Counted from the stretch's first letter, positions 1 to 10,154 are shown. The stretch: DNA of 64,000 nucleotides from an uncultured SAR86 cluster bacterium (GCA_902635045.1 CACPMT010000003.1:1-64000), one strand, 5' to 3'. Translations and numbers: made by a program. The notes: generated by a model not told the origin, from the letters alone.

Positions 1-573
1 ACAGAAAAATCAGCAAATTATTGGGCTTCTGGAATCAGTTTGGTTGCTCACATGCAATCACCTAAAGTTCCTGCTTTTCACTTCAATACAAGATTTTTAG
101 TTACAGATGACTCTTGGTTTGGGGGTGGTGCAGATATGACTCCTACCCTAGAGAACCAAAAGGACACAGATACTTTTCATAGAAAAATGAAGGAGTCTTG
201 CGATTCAACTGACAAAAACTATTACAAAGAATTTAAAAAAAATTGCGACGAATATTTTTACCTGCCTCATAGAGAGGAAGCCAGAGGGGTAGGAGGTATT
301 TTTTTTGATCATTTAAATACAAACGATTGGGAGAGAGACTTTAACTTTGTAAAAGAAGTTGGAAAAAAGACTTTAGAAGCAATTACAGAAATTATTGAGA
401 CTAACAAAGATAAAAAGTGGACAAAAGATGAAAAAGAAAAACAATTGATTAAAAGAGGCAGATACGTTGAGTTTAATTTAATCTGGGATAGAGGGACTTT
501 GTTTGGGTTAAAAACTGGCGGATCAACAGAAGCTATTCTAATGTCAATGCCTCCCGAAGCTAAGTGGTCGTAA
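1..573 (+). CDS. hemF: Oxygen-dependent coproporphyrinogen III oxidase, 5'-truncated by window edge
   Basis: Frame is open from base 1 (TEKSANYWASGISLVAHMQSPKVPAFHFNTRF...DSWFGGGADMTP), typical HemF motifs. Confidence 0.95.
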   Translation, partial: TEKSANYWASGISLVAHMQSPKVPAFHFNTRFLVTDDSWFGGGADMTPTLENQKDTDTFHRKMKESCDSTDKNYYKEFKKNCDEYFYLPHREEARGVGGIFFDHLNTNDWERDFNFVKEVGKKTLEAITEIIETNKDKKWTKDEKEKQLIKRGRYVEFNLIWDRGTLFGLKTGGSTEAILMSMPPEAKWS

Positions 574-996
574 ATGATTTTTCTCACAATCAAAGTAATA
601 CATATTGTGTCGGTGATAGCCTGGATGGCTGCGCTTTTCTATTTGCCTAGATTATTTGTCTATCACGCAAAACATAATAATGAATCTTATATAAGTAGTG
701 TTTTCAAGGTTATGGAATCCAAACTTTACGGAGTTATAGCAACGCCTTCAATGATAATAGTGTGGGTTTCTGGATTGGCATTAATTTACTATTTGGGAAT
801 TCAAAAATGGCTGATTTTAAAAATTTTATTTGTAATTTTAATGACACTGTTTCATTTTTTCTTATTCTTTTCTCTAAAAAAATTTGAAAAGGATTTAAAC
901 CAATACTCAGAAAGATTTTTTAGGATAGTTAATGAAATTCCAACTATTTTGCTTTTAATTATTGTTTCTTTGGTAGTATTTCAGCCAATTATTTAA
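574..996 (+). CDS. hemJ: Protoporphyrinogen oxidase HemJ-like membrane protein
   Basis: IKVIHIVSVIAWMAALFYLPRLFVYH motif; 4 TM; directly after hemF. Confidence 0.85.
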   Translation: MIFLTIKVIHIVSVIAWMAALFYLPRLFVYHAKHNNESYISSVFKVMESKLYGVIATPSMIIVWVSGLALIYYLGIQKWLILKILFVILMTLFHFFLFFSLKKFEKDLNQYSERFFRIVNEIPTILLLIIVSLVVFQPII

Positions 997-998
997 AA

Positions 999-1409
999 AT
1001 GATTATATTTAAATTTTTTTGGTGGGCTGTATTTATCGGAAGTGCAATTGCTTCTATTGGTTCTTTTACAAATGAAAAAGCAAATTCTATGGGGCGATTA
1101 AAAAATTATGCTGGGATATCTTTCTTAACGATATTCGTAATTACTTATTTTGTAGGAACATTTTTTAATTTTATTCCTGAAGTTTTGACTATTTTATATG
1201 ATTTATTTTATTGGATTTTTACGTTTTCTTCATTTTTACAAATCTTATGGTGGTATATTTTTGTTGGGAGTTTTTTTGTCAGTATGAGCCTATTTCTTTC
1301 ACTGATCTCAAAAGAAAAGGGTCCAAAAGAAAGACTTGTTCTTAGTTTTGCATCTGGCTTTATATGCATTCTTACCTTTTTGACGGGAATGTATTTTGGT
1401 TTTGTTTAG
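999..1409 (+). CDS. Hypothetical multi-TM membrane protein
   Basis: 136 aa, about 4 hydrophobic segments, directly downstream of hemJ; no family recognised. Confidence 0.6.
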   Translation: MIIFKFFWWAVFIGSAIASIGSFTNEKANSMGRLKNYAGISFLTIFVITYFVGTFFNFIPEVLTILYDLFYWIFTFSSFLQILWWYIFVGSFFVSMSLFLSLISKEKGPKERLVLSFASGFICILTFLTGMYFGFV

Positions 1410-1418
1410 ATTCTGAAA

Positions 1419-2549
1419 TTAAAGCTCGGTCGCTAATTCCATAAATTTTTTCTTTAGCGGCGATACTTTGTTGGCAATATTGAAAGCAGTATTTCTAAAC
1501 AATTTAACCCAAATATTCTTTTGGCTAAAACCTCTTTTAAAAGCTTCCATGCTAGCTGCAAGTCCTAAGTTGATCGGTATCCTTTTTCGATTATAGGATG
1601 AAGTTATTTCTTTCATTTTTTCTAGCCCATTCAATTTTATCAATTCTGCTAAACATTCAACGTCTCCAATACCAGCATTAAGTCCAAGGCCAGCCAAGGG
1701 GTGGATATGGTGCGCGGAATCTCCAACTAGAAAAATGCCATTATTTGCAAAAGTTTTAGCCGAAAGATGATGTAAGGGAAAATGTTGTCTTTTTGAAAGC
1801 ATTTCTAATTTGCCAATCTGTTCACTAAATTTATTTTTAACTTCAGCAGTAAATTCATTCTCAGACATAGAGATGAACTTATAAGACACATCATCATCTA
1901 TTGACCAAATCATAGTAGATTCATCTTCCTTAATTGGTAGAAGGGCAAGGGGTCCAATAGAAGTGAAGGTTTGCTTAATGCAATTATCGTTAATCTCAGT
2001 CTTGAAATTTGTAACTATAGCGGTTTGGTTGTAGCTCCAAGATCTAAAATTAATTTCTGCCAATTCTCTTACTTTTGAATTCATACCATCACAACCAATT
2101 ATCATTTTGGCTTGAAGAGTTTGTTTACTTGTTTTGCAGACAATTGCACCCGAAGAATGATCGATTTTAATAAGAGGCTCTCCCCAGAAACTTTCAATAT
2201 TATTCTTTTGAAATTCTCCTATTAAATTTTTTTGAATTTCTCCCTCTCTTATAATATAGCCAAGGTTTGGTAAATTTGCTTCTTGGGCATTAAAGTCGAT
2301 GAAGCCAGTACCTTCCTGATCCCAAACTTTTATTTGCTCGTAAGGAAAAGCAGAATTTTCAATTTTTTTCCAAACATTTAAACTATTGAAGAAAGCCTTA
2401 CTTTTTTGGTTCACGGAAAGATGTCTGAAGCTATTAGGAAAAGTTTCTTTCGAATCGACTATAGCCACTTTGTAGCCTAATTGAGAAGTTTTAATTGCTA
2501 AAGCTGAACCAACTACTCCTGACCCTATTATTAATATATCAAAGCCCAT
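1419..2549 (-). CDS. UbiH/UbiF/VisC-family FAD-dependent hydroxylase
   Basis: GxGxxG N-terminus (ILIIGSGVVGSALA) and GDSAHHIHPLAGLGLNAGIGD motif. Confidence 0.85.
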   Translation of the reverse strand: MGFDILIIGSGVVGSALAIKTSQLGYKVAIVDSKETFPNSFRHLSVNQKSKAFFNSLNVWKKIENSAFPYEQIKVWDQEGTGFIDFNAQEANLPNLGYIIREGEIQKNLIGEFQKNNIESFWGEPLIKIDHSSGAIVCKTSKQTLQAKMIIGCDGMNSKVRELAEINFRSWSYNQTAIVTNFKTEINDNCIKQTFTSIGPLALLPIKEDESTMIWSIDDDVSYKFISMSENEFTAEVKNKFSEQIGKLEMLSKRQHFPLHHLSAKTFANNGIFLVGDSAHHIHPLAGLGLNAGIGDVECLAELIKLNGLEKMKEITSSYNRKRIPINLGLAASMEAFKRGFSQKNIWVKLFRNTAFNIANKVSPLKKKFMELATEL

Positions 2550-3848
2550 TTATGAACTCATGAGTTTTTCGATGTCTTTTATTGTTTTTGGAACTGAAGA
2601 AGTTAGAATCTCCGGATCACCCTCAGTTACTAACACATCATCTTCAATTCTTATTCCAATATTCAAATATTCTTTTGGGACATTTTTGAGATCTTCCTTA
2701 AAATAAATTCCTGGTTCAATTGTTGTAATCATTCCTGGTAAATATTTTCTCCAATTTCCATTTTTCCCATAACTACCAACATCATGAACATCCATCCCCA
2801 TCCAATGACCAACTCTGTGCATATAAAAATCTCGATAGGCTCCATTTTCAATTAATTCATTTATTTCTCCATTCAAAATTTTTAAATCAATCAAGCCTTG
2901 AGTGATTACTTCGATTGCTTTTTTTTCTGTTTCATTGGGAGTAAGGCCTTTCTTTACTGTCTTGATACACTCTATATTCGCATCTAGAACTATTTCATAT
3001 ACTGCTTGTTGAGCTCTTGAAAACTTTCCATTAACTGGAAATGTTCTTGTAATATCGCTTGCATATCCATTAAATTCACATCCTGCATCTACCAGAACTA
3101 AATCACCATCCATGAGCAAATCTTTATTGTCACTATAATGAAGAATACAAGCATTTTTTCCGCCACCAACTATAGAAGGATAGGCGCAATTTCTAGCACC
3201 TTTTTTCATAAACTCATGCACATATTCAGCTTCTAATTGATACTCATACATTTTAGGACAAACATTCTTCATAGCTCTTATATGAGCAGCGGAAGATATT
3301 TCACATGCTTCTTTGATTGTTTTTATTTCTTCTTTGGTTTTGATTAATCTAATTTCATGTAAAAGTAAGTCAATAGAGTGGACTTCTTCTGGAATAAAAT
3401 GATTAGTTCTAGAAGTGGTTTTCTTCAACGAGGTTATATTTTTATTTACTTCATCTTCTAAAAGCTTATTTAAATTTTTTTGGAAATATATTCTTTCCTT
3501 ATTTATTAAAAATTTAGATATTTCTTCGCTGAATGCTTCAATAGGGAAACCAAACTTTGCACCAATTTTTCTACAATTACTTGGCCCCATTCTGTTTCCT
3601 TCCCATTGCTCTTTGGAAGGATCTTTATCCTGACAGAATATAGTAAATTCTCCAGAATCGTCAGATTCTATTATTGCCACAGCATTAGGCTCATCAAACC
3701 CAATGAGATAAAGAAAATCACTATTTTGACGGAAAGGAAATTCTACATCCCCGTTTCTTATTTGAGTATTTGAACCAAAAATAATTGCTAAAGAATTCTT
3801 GGGCATCTCTGACACTAATTTTTTTCTTCTTTCTAAATGTTCATTCAT
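2550..3848 (-). CDS. pepP: Xaa-Pro aminopeptidase
   Basis: M24 metal-site motifs (LVDAGCEFNGYASDITRTFP, HRVGHWMGMDVHD, TIEPGIYF). Confidence 0.93.
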   Translation of the reverse strand: MNEHLERRKKLVSEMPKNSLAIIFGSNTQIRNGDVEFPFRQNSDFLYLIGFDEPNAVAIIESDDSGEFTIFCQDKDPSKEQWEGNRMGPSNCRKIGAKFGFPIEAFSEEISKFLINKERIYFQKNLNKLLEDEVNKNITSLKKTTSRTNHFIPEEVHSIDLLLHEIRLIKTKEEIKTIKEACEISSAAHIRAMKNVCPKMYEYQLEAEYVHEFMKKGARNCAYPSIVGGGKNACILHYSDNKDLLMDGDLVLVDAGCEFNGYASDITRTFPVNGKFSRAQQAVYEIVLDANIECIKTVKKGLTPNETEKKAIEVITQGLIDLKILNGEINELIENGAYRDFYMHRVGHWMGMDVHDVGSYGKNGNWRKYLPGMITTIEPGIYFKEDLKNVPKEYLNIGIRIEDDVLVTEGDPEILTSSVPKTIKDIEKLMSS

Positions 3849-3903
3849 CAGAGGTATTTTATATTATTGTGGCTTCTCTTCTAGCAGAAGACTAAAATTA
3901 AGC

Positions 3904-4092
3904 ATGTCCAAAGATAATTTAGAAAAAAATCTGAATGAACTTTTACTCCTGTCAAAAAAATTGCGTGAAGCAAATAAAGATTTAAGAAATAAAAATTCCA
4001 AGCTTAATTTGGAAAATAAAAACTTAAAAGAAAAACTTGAAATAACCAAAAATAAAATTGAAAATCTAATAAATAAATTGGAGTCTGTATGA
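3904..4092 (+). CDS. Small coiled-coil protein (TIGR02449-like) upstream of zapA
   Basis: Lys/Leu-rich coiled coil; the ORF-track start at 3799 overlaps pepP antisense, ATG at 3904 is more likely; 4-nt overlap with zapA. Confidence 0.65.
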   Translation: MSKDNLEKNLNELLLLSKKLREANKDLRNKNSKLNLENKNLKEKLEITKNKIENLINKLESV

Positions 4093-4454
4093 GTGATGAA
4101 GAATCAAAAGAGATTATATCTTTAAAAATAGCTGGAATTGATTACCAGTTATATTGTCCAGAAGAAGAACAAGAGACATTACTGGAAGCAGCTGATTATT
4201 TAAATAAAAAAATTAAAAAACTTAAAAGACAAACAAAATTTCTTTCAGTTGAAAAAGTAGCTCTTTTAGCAGGTTTAGAAATTACAAATGAAATGATGAA
4301 TGAGTCTAATAAACAAAATGAATCTAAACCTCAAAAAACTCCTGTTGAAACAAAGAAGAATACTGACGATTCTGAGGATTCAAAAAAAGAAACAGTTGAC
4401 GATAGCTTGAGTTTGAAGTTAGTGGATGAAATATCTGAGCTATCCAAACTCTAA
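4089..4454 (+). CDS. zapA: Cell division protein ZapA
   Basis: ISLKIAGIDYQLYCPEEEQETLLEAADYLNKKI; followed by 6S RNA and fau as in other Gammaproteobacteria. Confidence 0.85.
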   Translation: MSDEESKEIISLKIAGIDYQLYCPEEEQETLLEAADYLNKKIKKLKRQTKFLSVEKVALLAGLEITNEMMNESNKQNESKPQKTPVETKKNTDDSEDSKKETVDDSLSLKLVDEISELSKL

Positions 4455-4461
4455 ATTTTGT

Positions 4462-4467
4462 TATAAT
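4462..4467 (+). promoter_or_regulatory. -10 hexamer (TATAAT) of the 6S RNA promoter
   Basis: Exact TATAAT about 7-10 nt upstream of the predicted 6S 5' end. Confidence 0.55.
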
Positions 4468-4473
4468 TTTTTT

Positions 4474-4648
4474 GCTTCCTGGGTTATTTGCCAATTGAAT
4501 AACACTTTGAGCCGATACAAAATAAATAGGGAATTTGATACTAACTCCTGTTGAGCGCCCATTAGGGCAGCCTGATGGAAAGAGATTCTTCCCGACCTGA
4601 ACTTTCGGTTCAGGGAAATTCAATAGCGGTAACTTGGGAAAGCCTTGA
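4474..4648 (+). ncRNA. ssrS: 6S RNA
   Basis: Conserved zapA-ssrS-fau position; terminal helix GCTTCCTGGGTTA...GCC with GGTAACTTGGGAAAGC; conserved TTTGAGCCGATA block; hairpin CCTGAACTTTCGGTTCAGG. Ends approximate. Confidence 0.88.
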
Positions 4649-4651
4649 GAA

Positions 4652-5224
4652 ATGACAAAAAAAGAAGCTAGAAATCTTATAAATAAGCATTTTAATAATC
4701 TATCTAAAAAAGAAAAAAAAAATTTAGATTCTAGAATTTTAAAAAATTTTTTAGAGTTCGTTGATATTTCAAAATGTAAAAAAATTGGTTCTTATTTTTC
4801 TCTTTTTAATGAAGCCAACACTGATCATATAAATGATTTTTTGACAAAGACAGGGATTCAAATATTCTTACCAAAAATACCTGAAGAAAAAGATGCAAAA
4901 AAATTAAGTTTTTTTAGATATATAAAAAAAGATAAATTAACAAAAAATAGATTTGGTATTTTTGAACCTTCAAAAAATGAGAATCCCTCAGATATAAATG
5001 ATCTAGATTTAATATTGGTTCCATTTAGAGCTGTAAATAAAAATCTTTACAGATTAGGATATGGTGGGGGTTTTTATGATTGTTCATTATCGGGAATTAA
5101 CTCAAATAAATGTTTGGGTTTAGGATATGACTTTCAAATTCTAGATGAATTCGATATCGAACCACATGATTTTAAATTAGGAAAATTAATAACACCTGAA
5201 GGTTACTTTAAGAATGCTTTATAG
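4652..5224 (+). CDS. fau: 5-formyltetrahydrofolate cyclo-ligase
   Basis: LILVPFRAVNKNLYRLGYGGGFYD motif; downstream of 6S RNA. Confidence 0.88.
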   Translation: MTKKEARNLINKHFNNLSKKEKKNLDSRILKNFLEFVDISKCKKIGSYFSLFNEANTDHINDFLTKTGIQIFLPKIPEEKDAKKLSFFRYIKKDKLTKNRFGIFEPSKNENPSDINDLDLILVPFRAVNKNLYRLGYGGGFYDCSLSGINSNKCLGLGYDFQILDEFDIEPHDFKLGKLITPEGYFKNAL

Positions 5225-6735
5225 CCTGCGTTTTCTGAAACTCTCGTAAAAGGATATTCTGTATTCAATAAGTCTTTATTGAGTTTATTTAATTGTGAAT
5301 CCTTTATAGAAAATCCAACTAAAGCTCCTCCATAGATTGACCCTTGATTTTTATAATGAAAAAGAGAGATATTCCACTTATCTTTTAGTAGATCTAAAAA
5401 TTGCATTAAAGCTCCTGGCCTTTCGGGAAAATCAACTTTGAAAACTTCCTCTGTTTCTCCATTTGATAGTTCCGGAGCTCTTCCACCTGACATGTATCTT
5501 AAGTGTACTTTTGAAATTTCGTCATCGCTCAAATCTGTAATTTTATATTCTTTTAGTTTCATCGATTTAATAAAGGATTTTTTTTCTTTTTCCCCTTTAT
5601 TAAATTCTAACCCAAGCAGAATTTTTGCTTCTTGTGTTTTGTCTAGTCTATAACTAAATTCTGTAATATTTTTTTGACCAATAGATTTGCATAATTTTCT
5701 GAATGTTCCTTTTTTTTCAGGAATATTTATTCCAAAAATCATTTCTTTCTTCTCGCCCATTTTTGATCTTTCTACAATATGAGCGAGAGATTCAAAGTTG
5801 AGATTTGATCCACAGTAAGTCGCGATTAAGTTTTTATTTTTTATCTTTTTATTAATTACGTACTTTTTTAAACCAGCTAGTGCTAAAGCTCCAGTTGGTT
5901 CAGGAATAGTTCGAGTGTCAATAAAAGTATCTTTTACAGCTGCGCAAATTTCGTCTGTACTTACAGTAATAGAATCGTCAATCCATTCTTTAATTAATTT
6001 GTAGTTATGCTTCCCAATCTGTTTAGCAGCTGCTCCGTCAGCAAATAGACCCACCTCTTTGAGTTTTATTCTTCTATTTGCTTTCAAAGAGCTATTTAGA
6101 CCCGCGGCATCTGCAGCTTCGACTGCAACTATCTTTATTTTTGGATTAACAGTTTTAACATATGCACCAATGCCCGAGATTAAACCTCCACCACCAACTG
6201 CAATAAAAATAATATCAATTTTTTTATCGAATTGATCTAAAAGCTCCTTTCCAATTGTTCCTTGTCCCGCAATAACAAATGGATCATCAAAAGGATGGAT
6301 AAAAGGTAAGTTTTTGATTTTGCAAAAATTTAAAGATTCCTCTAAGGCTTCATCAAAATTATCTCCTACTAGAACAGTTTTTGCGCCATAACTTTTTACC
6401 GATTCAACTTTTATTGAGGGAGTTGTTCTTGGCATAAAAATTGTCGACCTAATTTTTAAACTTTTAGCTGAGTAGGCAACACCTTGGGCGTGGTTTCCTG
6501 CTGAGGCAGTGACGACATGTTTTGCGTTTTCCTTTTCTACCAAATTAGAAATTTTGTTATATGCGCCCCTAATTTTGAAAGAGTGAGTAGGCTGAAGATC
6601 TTCGCGTTTTAAAAATATATTATTAGAAAATTGTGAGGAAACACTTTCCGCCTTTGTAATAGGGGATTTTATTGCGACATCATAAACTTTAGATGAAGAT
6701 ATTTTGTCTAAATAATTTTTGCTATATTTATTCAT
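5203..6735 (-). CDS. ilvA: Threonine ammonia-lyase, biosynthetic
   Basis: PLP motif LKREDLQPTHSFKIRGAYNK, VTASAGNHAQGVA, GGGGLISG; two C-terminal regulatory domains. Confidence 0.95.
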   Translation of the reverse strand: MNKYSKNYLDKISSSKVYDVAIKSPITKAESVSSQFSNNIFLKREDLQPTHSFKIRGAYNKISNLVEKENAKHVVTASAGNHAQGVAYSAKSLKIRSTIFMPRTTPSIKVESVKSYGAKTVLVGDNFDEALEESLNFCKIKNLPFIHPFDDPFVIAGQGTIGKELLDQFDKKIDIIFIAVGGGGLISGIGAYVKTVNPKIKIVAVEAADAAGLNSSLKANRRIKLKEVGLFADGAAAKQIGKHNYKLIKEWIDDSITVSTDEICAAVKDTFIDTRTIPEPTGALALAGLKKYVINKKIKNKNLIATYCGSNLNFESLAHIVERSKMGEKKEMIFGINIPEKKGTFRKLCKSIGQKNITEFSYRLDKTQEAKILLGLEFNKGEKEKKSFIKSMKLKEYKITDLSDDEISKVHLRYMSGGRAPELSNGETEEVFKVDFPERPGALMQFLDLLKDKWNISLFHYKNQGSIYGGALVGFSIKDSQLNKLNKDLLNTEYPFTRVSENAGYKAFLK

Positions 6736-6803
6736 AGTGATAACGAAAGCAAAGCATTATACTTTTAGATATATTAAGTTCCAGTAAATTAAATTAAGCA
6801 TCA

Positions 6804-7460
6804 ATGACCTCAAAAGAATTAGTAGCTTCTTATACCTACGAGCTTATCAAAAATAAGTTTCACAAGGATTTTATTTTGGGTATTGGCACTGGCTCTACGG
6901 CAAACTGTTTTATTGAAATAATAAAAAAAGAAAGGCCAGAAATTAAAGCTTTGGTCTCTAGTTCTGAAGCAAGTAGTGATATTTTAAGATCTGAGGGGTT
7001 TGAAATCTCAGAATTAAATGATGTTGGTGGACCAGATTTGTATGTTGATGGTGCAGATGAAGTTAATGATAAATTTGAATTGATAAAAGGTGGGGGAGGC
7101 GCTCATACAAGAGAAAAAATTCTTGCCGCCGCTTCAAGAGAATTTATTTGTATCATTGACGATAGTAAAATTGTAAAAAAATTAGGATCTTTTCCTTTAG
7201 CGATTGAAGTTATTCCGTCGGCTAGAAGCTATGTAGCTAGACAAATTGTTGCAATGGGAGGAAAACCAACTTATCGAGTAGGATTTGTTACGGATAATGG
7301 AAATCAAATAATAGATGTAATTAACTTGAATTTTGACGTTCCTTACGAAACTGAAATTAGATTGAATAGAATTCCTGGAGTGGTGGATAATGGCATATTT
7401 GCTACAAGAACAGCAGATAAAGTTATTAGCGCTAACTCTTCTGAAGCGAGGGCTCTATAA
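6804..7460 (+). CDS. rpiA: Ribose-5-phosphate isomerase A
   Basis: LGIGTGSTANCFI, YVDGADEVN, KGGGGAHTREK motifs. Confidence 0.95.
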   Translation: MTSKELVASYTYELIKNKFHKDFILGIGTGSTANCFIEIIKKERPEIKALVSSSEASSDILRSEGFEISELNDVGGPDLYVDGADEVNDKFELIKGGGGAHTREKILAAASREFICIIDDSKIVKKLGSFPLAIEVIPSARSYVARQIVAMGGKPTYRVGFVTDNGNQIIDVINLNFDVPYETEIRLNRIPGVVDNGIFATRTADKVISANSSEARAL

Positions 7461-8015
7461 AAGCAATTCTAAATTTTTTATTACTTCTGGGCTACTTGGT
7501 TCAACTTTGCTAGAAAAAGTTTTGACTATTTTTCCTTCTTTCGAAATTAGATATTTAGTGAAGTTCCACGCCGGTTCAGAACCTGATTCTTCCATAATTT
7601 GCTTGTAGAAGGAATTAGCTTTGCTTCCTGTAACGCTTGAGGTAGCAAAAAGCGGGAAGGTAACCCCATAATTTGTACTGCAAAATTCTTTCACATCTCC
7701 TTCATCGCTGAACTCTTGAAACATAAAATCTCTTGAAGGAAATCCTAAAATTACAAAATCTCTTTCCGCGTATTCTTTATATAAGGCTTGTAAACTTTCA
7801 TACTGATAAGTGAAGCCACATCTGCTTGCAACGTTAACTGCTAAAATTACCTTATCTTTATATTTACATAGATTTTCAGTTTTATTTGAATCTAAAACTC
7901 TAAGTTCATGATCAAGCAAATTGGGACAATATTTACTGTTCTCATTGGGGACAGAAAGAACTAAACCAGTAAAAAAAAGAATTAAATTTAAGGTGATGAT
8001 TTTTATTAATTTCAT
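7455..8015 (-). CDS. Glutathione peroxidase family protein with N-terminal signal peptide
   Basis: VNVASRCGFTYQYESLQALY and WNFTKYLI motifs (Cys-type GPx). Confidence 0.88.
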   Translation of the reverse strand: MKLIKIITLNLILFFTGLVLSVPNENSKYCPNLLDHELRVLDSNKTENLCKYKDKVILAVNVASRCGFTYQYESLQALYKEYAERDFVILGFPSRDFMFQEFSDEGDVKEFCSTNYGVTFPLFATSSVTGSKANSFYKQIMEESGSEPAWNFTKYLISKEGKIVKTFSSKVEPSSPEVIKNLELLL

Positions 8016-8629
8016 AATGTTTTATATAGTTCCTTATTAGAAAAAATCAATACCTGCGTTCCAACTCTTACCTTATTAAAAATTTCTATAACATCATCAT
8101 TGAGCATTCTTATGCAACCCAAAGATGCTGGCTGTCCAATTAAGCCCTCTTCAGCAGTACCGTGGATGTAAATGTATCTAGATTTAGAGTCAACTATACC
8201 GCCTCTATTTCGTCCTTTTTCTAGACCATCTAGCCATAAAATTCTTGAGGTTATTACATCTTCTGGTATGTCGATTGGGTCTTTTATGATCTGAGCTATT
8301 TCATTGGTCCAGATCCTTCCCTTAAAAACAGCGCCTTTTGGCATTTTCTTTCCAATTTTTTCAGAAATTACATGAGCACCTAAAGGCGTCTTAAAACTAT
8401 TTTGTAAATTTCCAATCCCAAATGCAGAGGAAGAGATGGGGTATTCTTTCTCTTTATTTCGAGTTTTCAAAAAAAGAGTCTGACTATCCAGATTTATCAA
8501 AATATGAGTTTTGTTTTTATTTAACTTACTAAAATTATTAGGATCAATCATTGAGTATCTTTCAAAATTTGGTGTAATTGTGCAACTTACTAATAAACAA
8601 GAAATAATATAAAACTTAATACTTTTCAT
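8012..8629 (-). CDS. L,D-transpeptidase (YkuD family), probable lipoprotein
   Basis: IHGTAEEGLIGQPASLGCIRM catalytic motif; lipobox LVSC. Confidence 0.85.
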   Translation of the reverse strand: MKSIKFYIISCLLVSCTITPNFERYSMIDPNNFSKLNKNKTHILINLDSQTLFLKTRNKEKEYPISSSAFGIGNLQNSFKTPLGAHVISEKIGKKMPKGAVFKGRIWTNEIAQIIKDPIDIPEDVITSRILWLDGLEKGRNRGGIVDSKSRYIYIHGTAEEGLIGQPASLGCIRMLNDDVIEIFNKVRVGTQVLIFSNKELYKTL

Positions 8630-10154
8630 TTTTTAATATTCTATTAAAAAATGAACAGAATATAACAATTAGAATGAAAATGATTGAAGGCCACTTACCA
8701 AAAGTTATAAAAGGAGTATGTCCACTTCGAGAAAATATATTAGCTTCTATTAGTTGAGAGTTCTTTACACTTTGATCTGAGTTATCTAAATCAATTCTTT
8801 TTACTACATTGCCAAATTTGTCTATTAATGCGCTCACACCAGTGCTTGTACTTCTTACTAAAGGTTTTCTATTTTCCGCTGCTCTATATCTAGCAATCTG
8901 CAGGTGCTGATAAGGCCCGATAGTATTTCCAAACCAATTATCATTACTTGCATTAAATAATAAATTGCTTTGTTCGCCGTGTTTAAGAAAAATATCTTGA
9001 TAGGCTATTTCATAACATATAGCTGAGGAAATATTTAGGTTTTTTGATTTAATTAAAACGTTATTATCTGAAGGAACTATATTTGGTCGATTAAAGTTAA
9101 AAAAGCTAAAAAAAGAATTAAAAATGGAAAAAGGAACATATTCTCCAAAAGGTACTAACTTTTGCTTGTCAAATTTACCATTTAATTTTCCTAAAGACAT
9201 TAAAGAATTATTCACACCATCTGCGCCATTATTTTTTGATAAAACGCCAAAGATAGAAGCAAAATTAGACTTAGATATATAAAACTCTAATTCGTTAATT
9301 ACTTCTGTATATTTTGATTTCAGCCCAGGCAAAAAAACCTCAGGCCAAAAAACTACTGATAAAATATCTTTGTCTTTAGACTTAGATGAATATTCTTTGT
9401 TTTTAGATTTAAATAGATCCACCGATTCCTTTTCACCCTCAATGCTCCATTTTTCTTCAATGCTTATATTTGGTTGGATAATCACAATATTCACTTTATC
9501 TTTTTCGCTAGTCCACTCAACCTTATAGAATGAAAAAGAGGCAAATAAAAATAGAGAAAAAATAGTTAAGTAGACAAGCGCCATCTTTTTTTGATCAGCA
9601 AATATAAAACTTTTAAACATTAGAAAAGTGAGAGCTGGAAAGAATATTAAAATAAAACTCATTCCAAAAACTCCAAATATTGGAATAAAACCAGAAAAAA
9701 TAAAATTATCCAAGCTTGTATAGCCTAGATAAAACCAGGGAAACCCAGAAAATATAAATTCTCTTAGCCATTCCGAGCCAACCCAAACCGCAGGAAATAA
9801 AAATAAAATATCAAAATTAGTTTTTGTTTTGCAATAAGCAAATATCACAAAAAAAAGGCTGTTTAATAAAGCTAAGAAAGCAGACAGACAAATTACTAAA
9901 AAGTAAGATAAAAATTTACTCGCTCCCCCATAAAAATAAATACTATTTTCTATCCATAAAATCCCAAACAGCCATAAACCAAATCCAAAAAACCAACTAA
10001 GGCTAAAAGAATTCTTAATATCTTTTTCTCTAATTAAAAAATAAAAAGAAAGAGGAATAAAAAAGGTTAAAAACCAGAAATTAAAAGGTTCAAAAACTAA
10101 AACTAATGATGCGCCTAAAATTAAAGAACTGATGTAACTAATTAATTTCATCAA
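8616..10154 (-). CDS. lnt: Apolipoprotein N-acyltransferase
   Basis: Multi-TM N-terminus then nitrilase-fold domain (VFWPEVFLPG, KQKLVPFGEYVPF, CYEIAY). Confidence 0.92.
   Translation of the reverse strand: MMKLISYISSLILGASLVLVFEPFNFWFLTFFIPLSFYFLIREKDIKNSFSLSWFFGFGLWLFGILWIENSIYFYGGASKFLSYFLVICLSAFLALLNSLFFVIFAYCKTKTNFDILFLFPAVWVGSEWLREFIFSGFPWFYLGYTSLDNFIFSGFIPIFGVFGMSFILIFFPALTFLMFKSFIFADQKKMALVYLTIFSLFLFASFSFYKVEWTSEKDKVNIVIIQPNISIEEKWSIEGEKESVDLFKSKNKEYSSKSKDKDILSVVFWPEVFLPGLKSKYTEVINELEFYISKSNFASIFGVLSKNNGADGVNNSLMSLGKLNGKFDKQKLVPFGEYVPFSIFNSFFSFFNFNRPNIVPSDNNVLIKSKNLNISSAICYEIAYQDIFLKHGEQSNLLFNASNDNWFGNTIGPYQHLQIARYRAAENRKPLVRSTSTGVSALIDKFGNVVKRIDLDNSDQSVKNSQLIEANIFSRSGHTPFITFGKWPSIIFILIVIFCSFFNRILKNEKY

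Noticed and set aside
3799-3903. Upstream extension of the small coiled-coil ORF
   Set aside because: Overlaps the pepP 5' end on the opposite strand; ATG at 3904 gives the expected short protein.
4324-4623. Minus-strand ORF (99 aa) spanning zapA 3' end and 6S RNA
   Set aside because: Antisense to zapA and 6S RNA; no recognisable domain.
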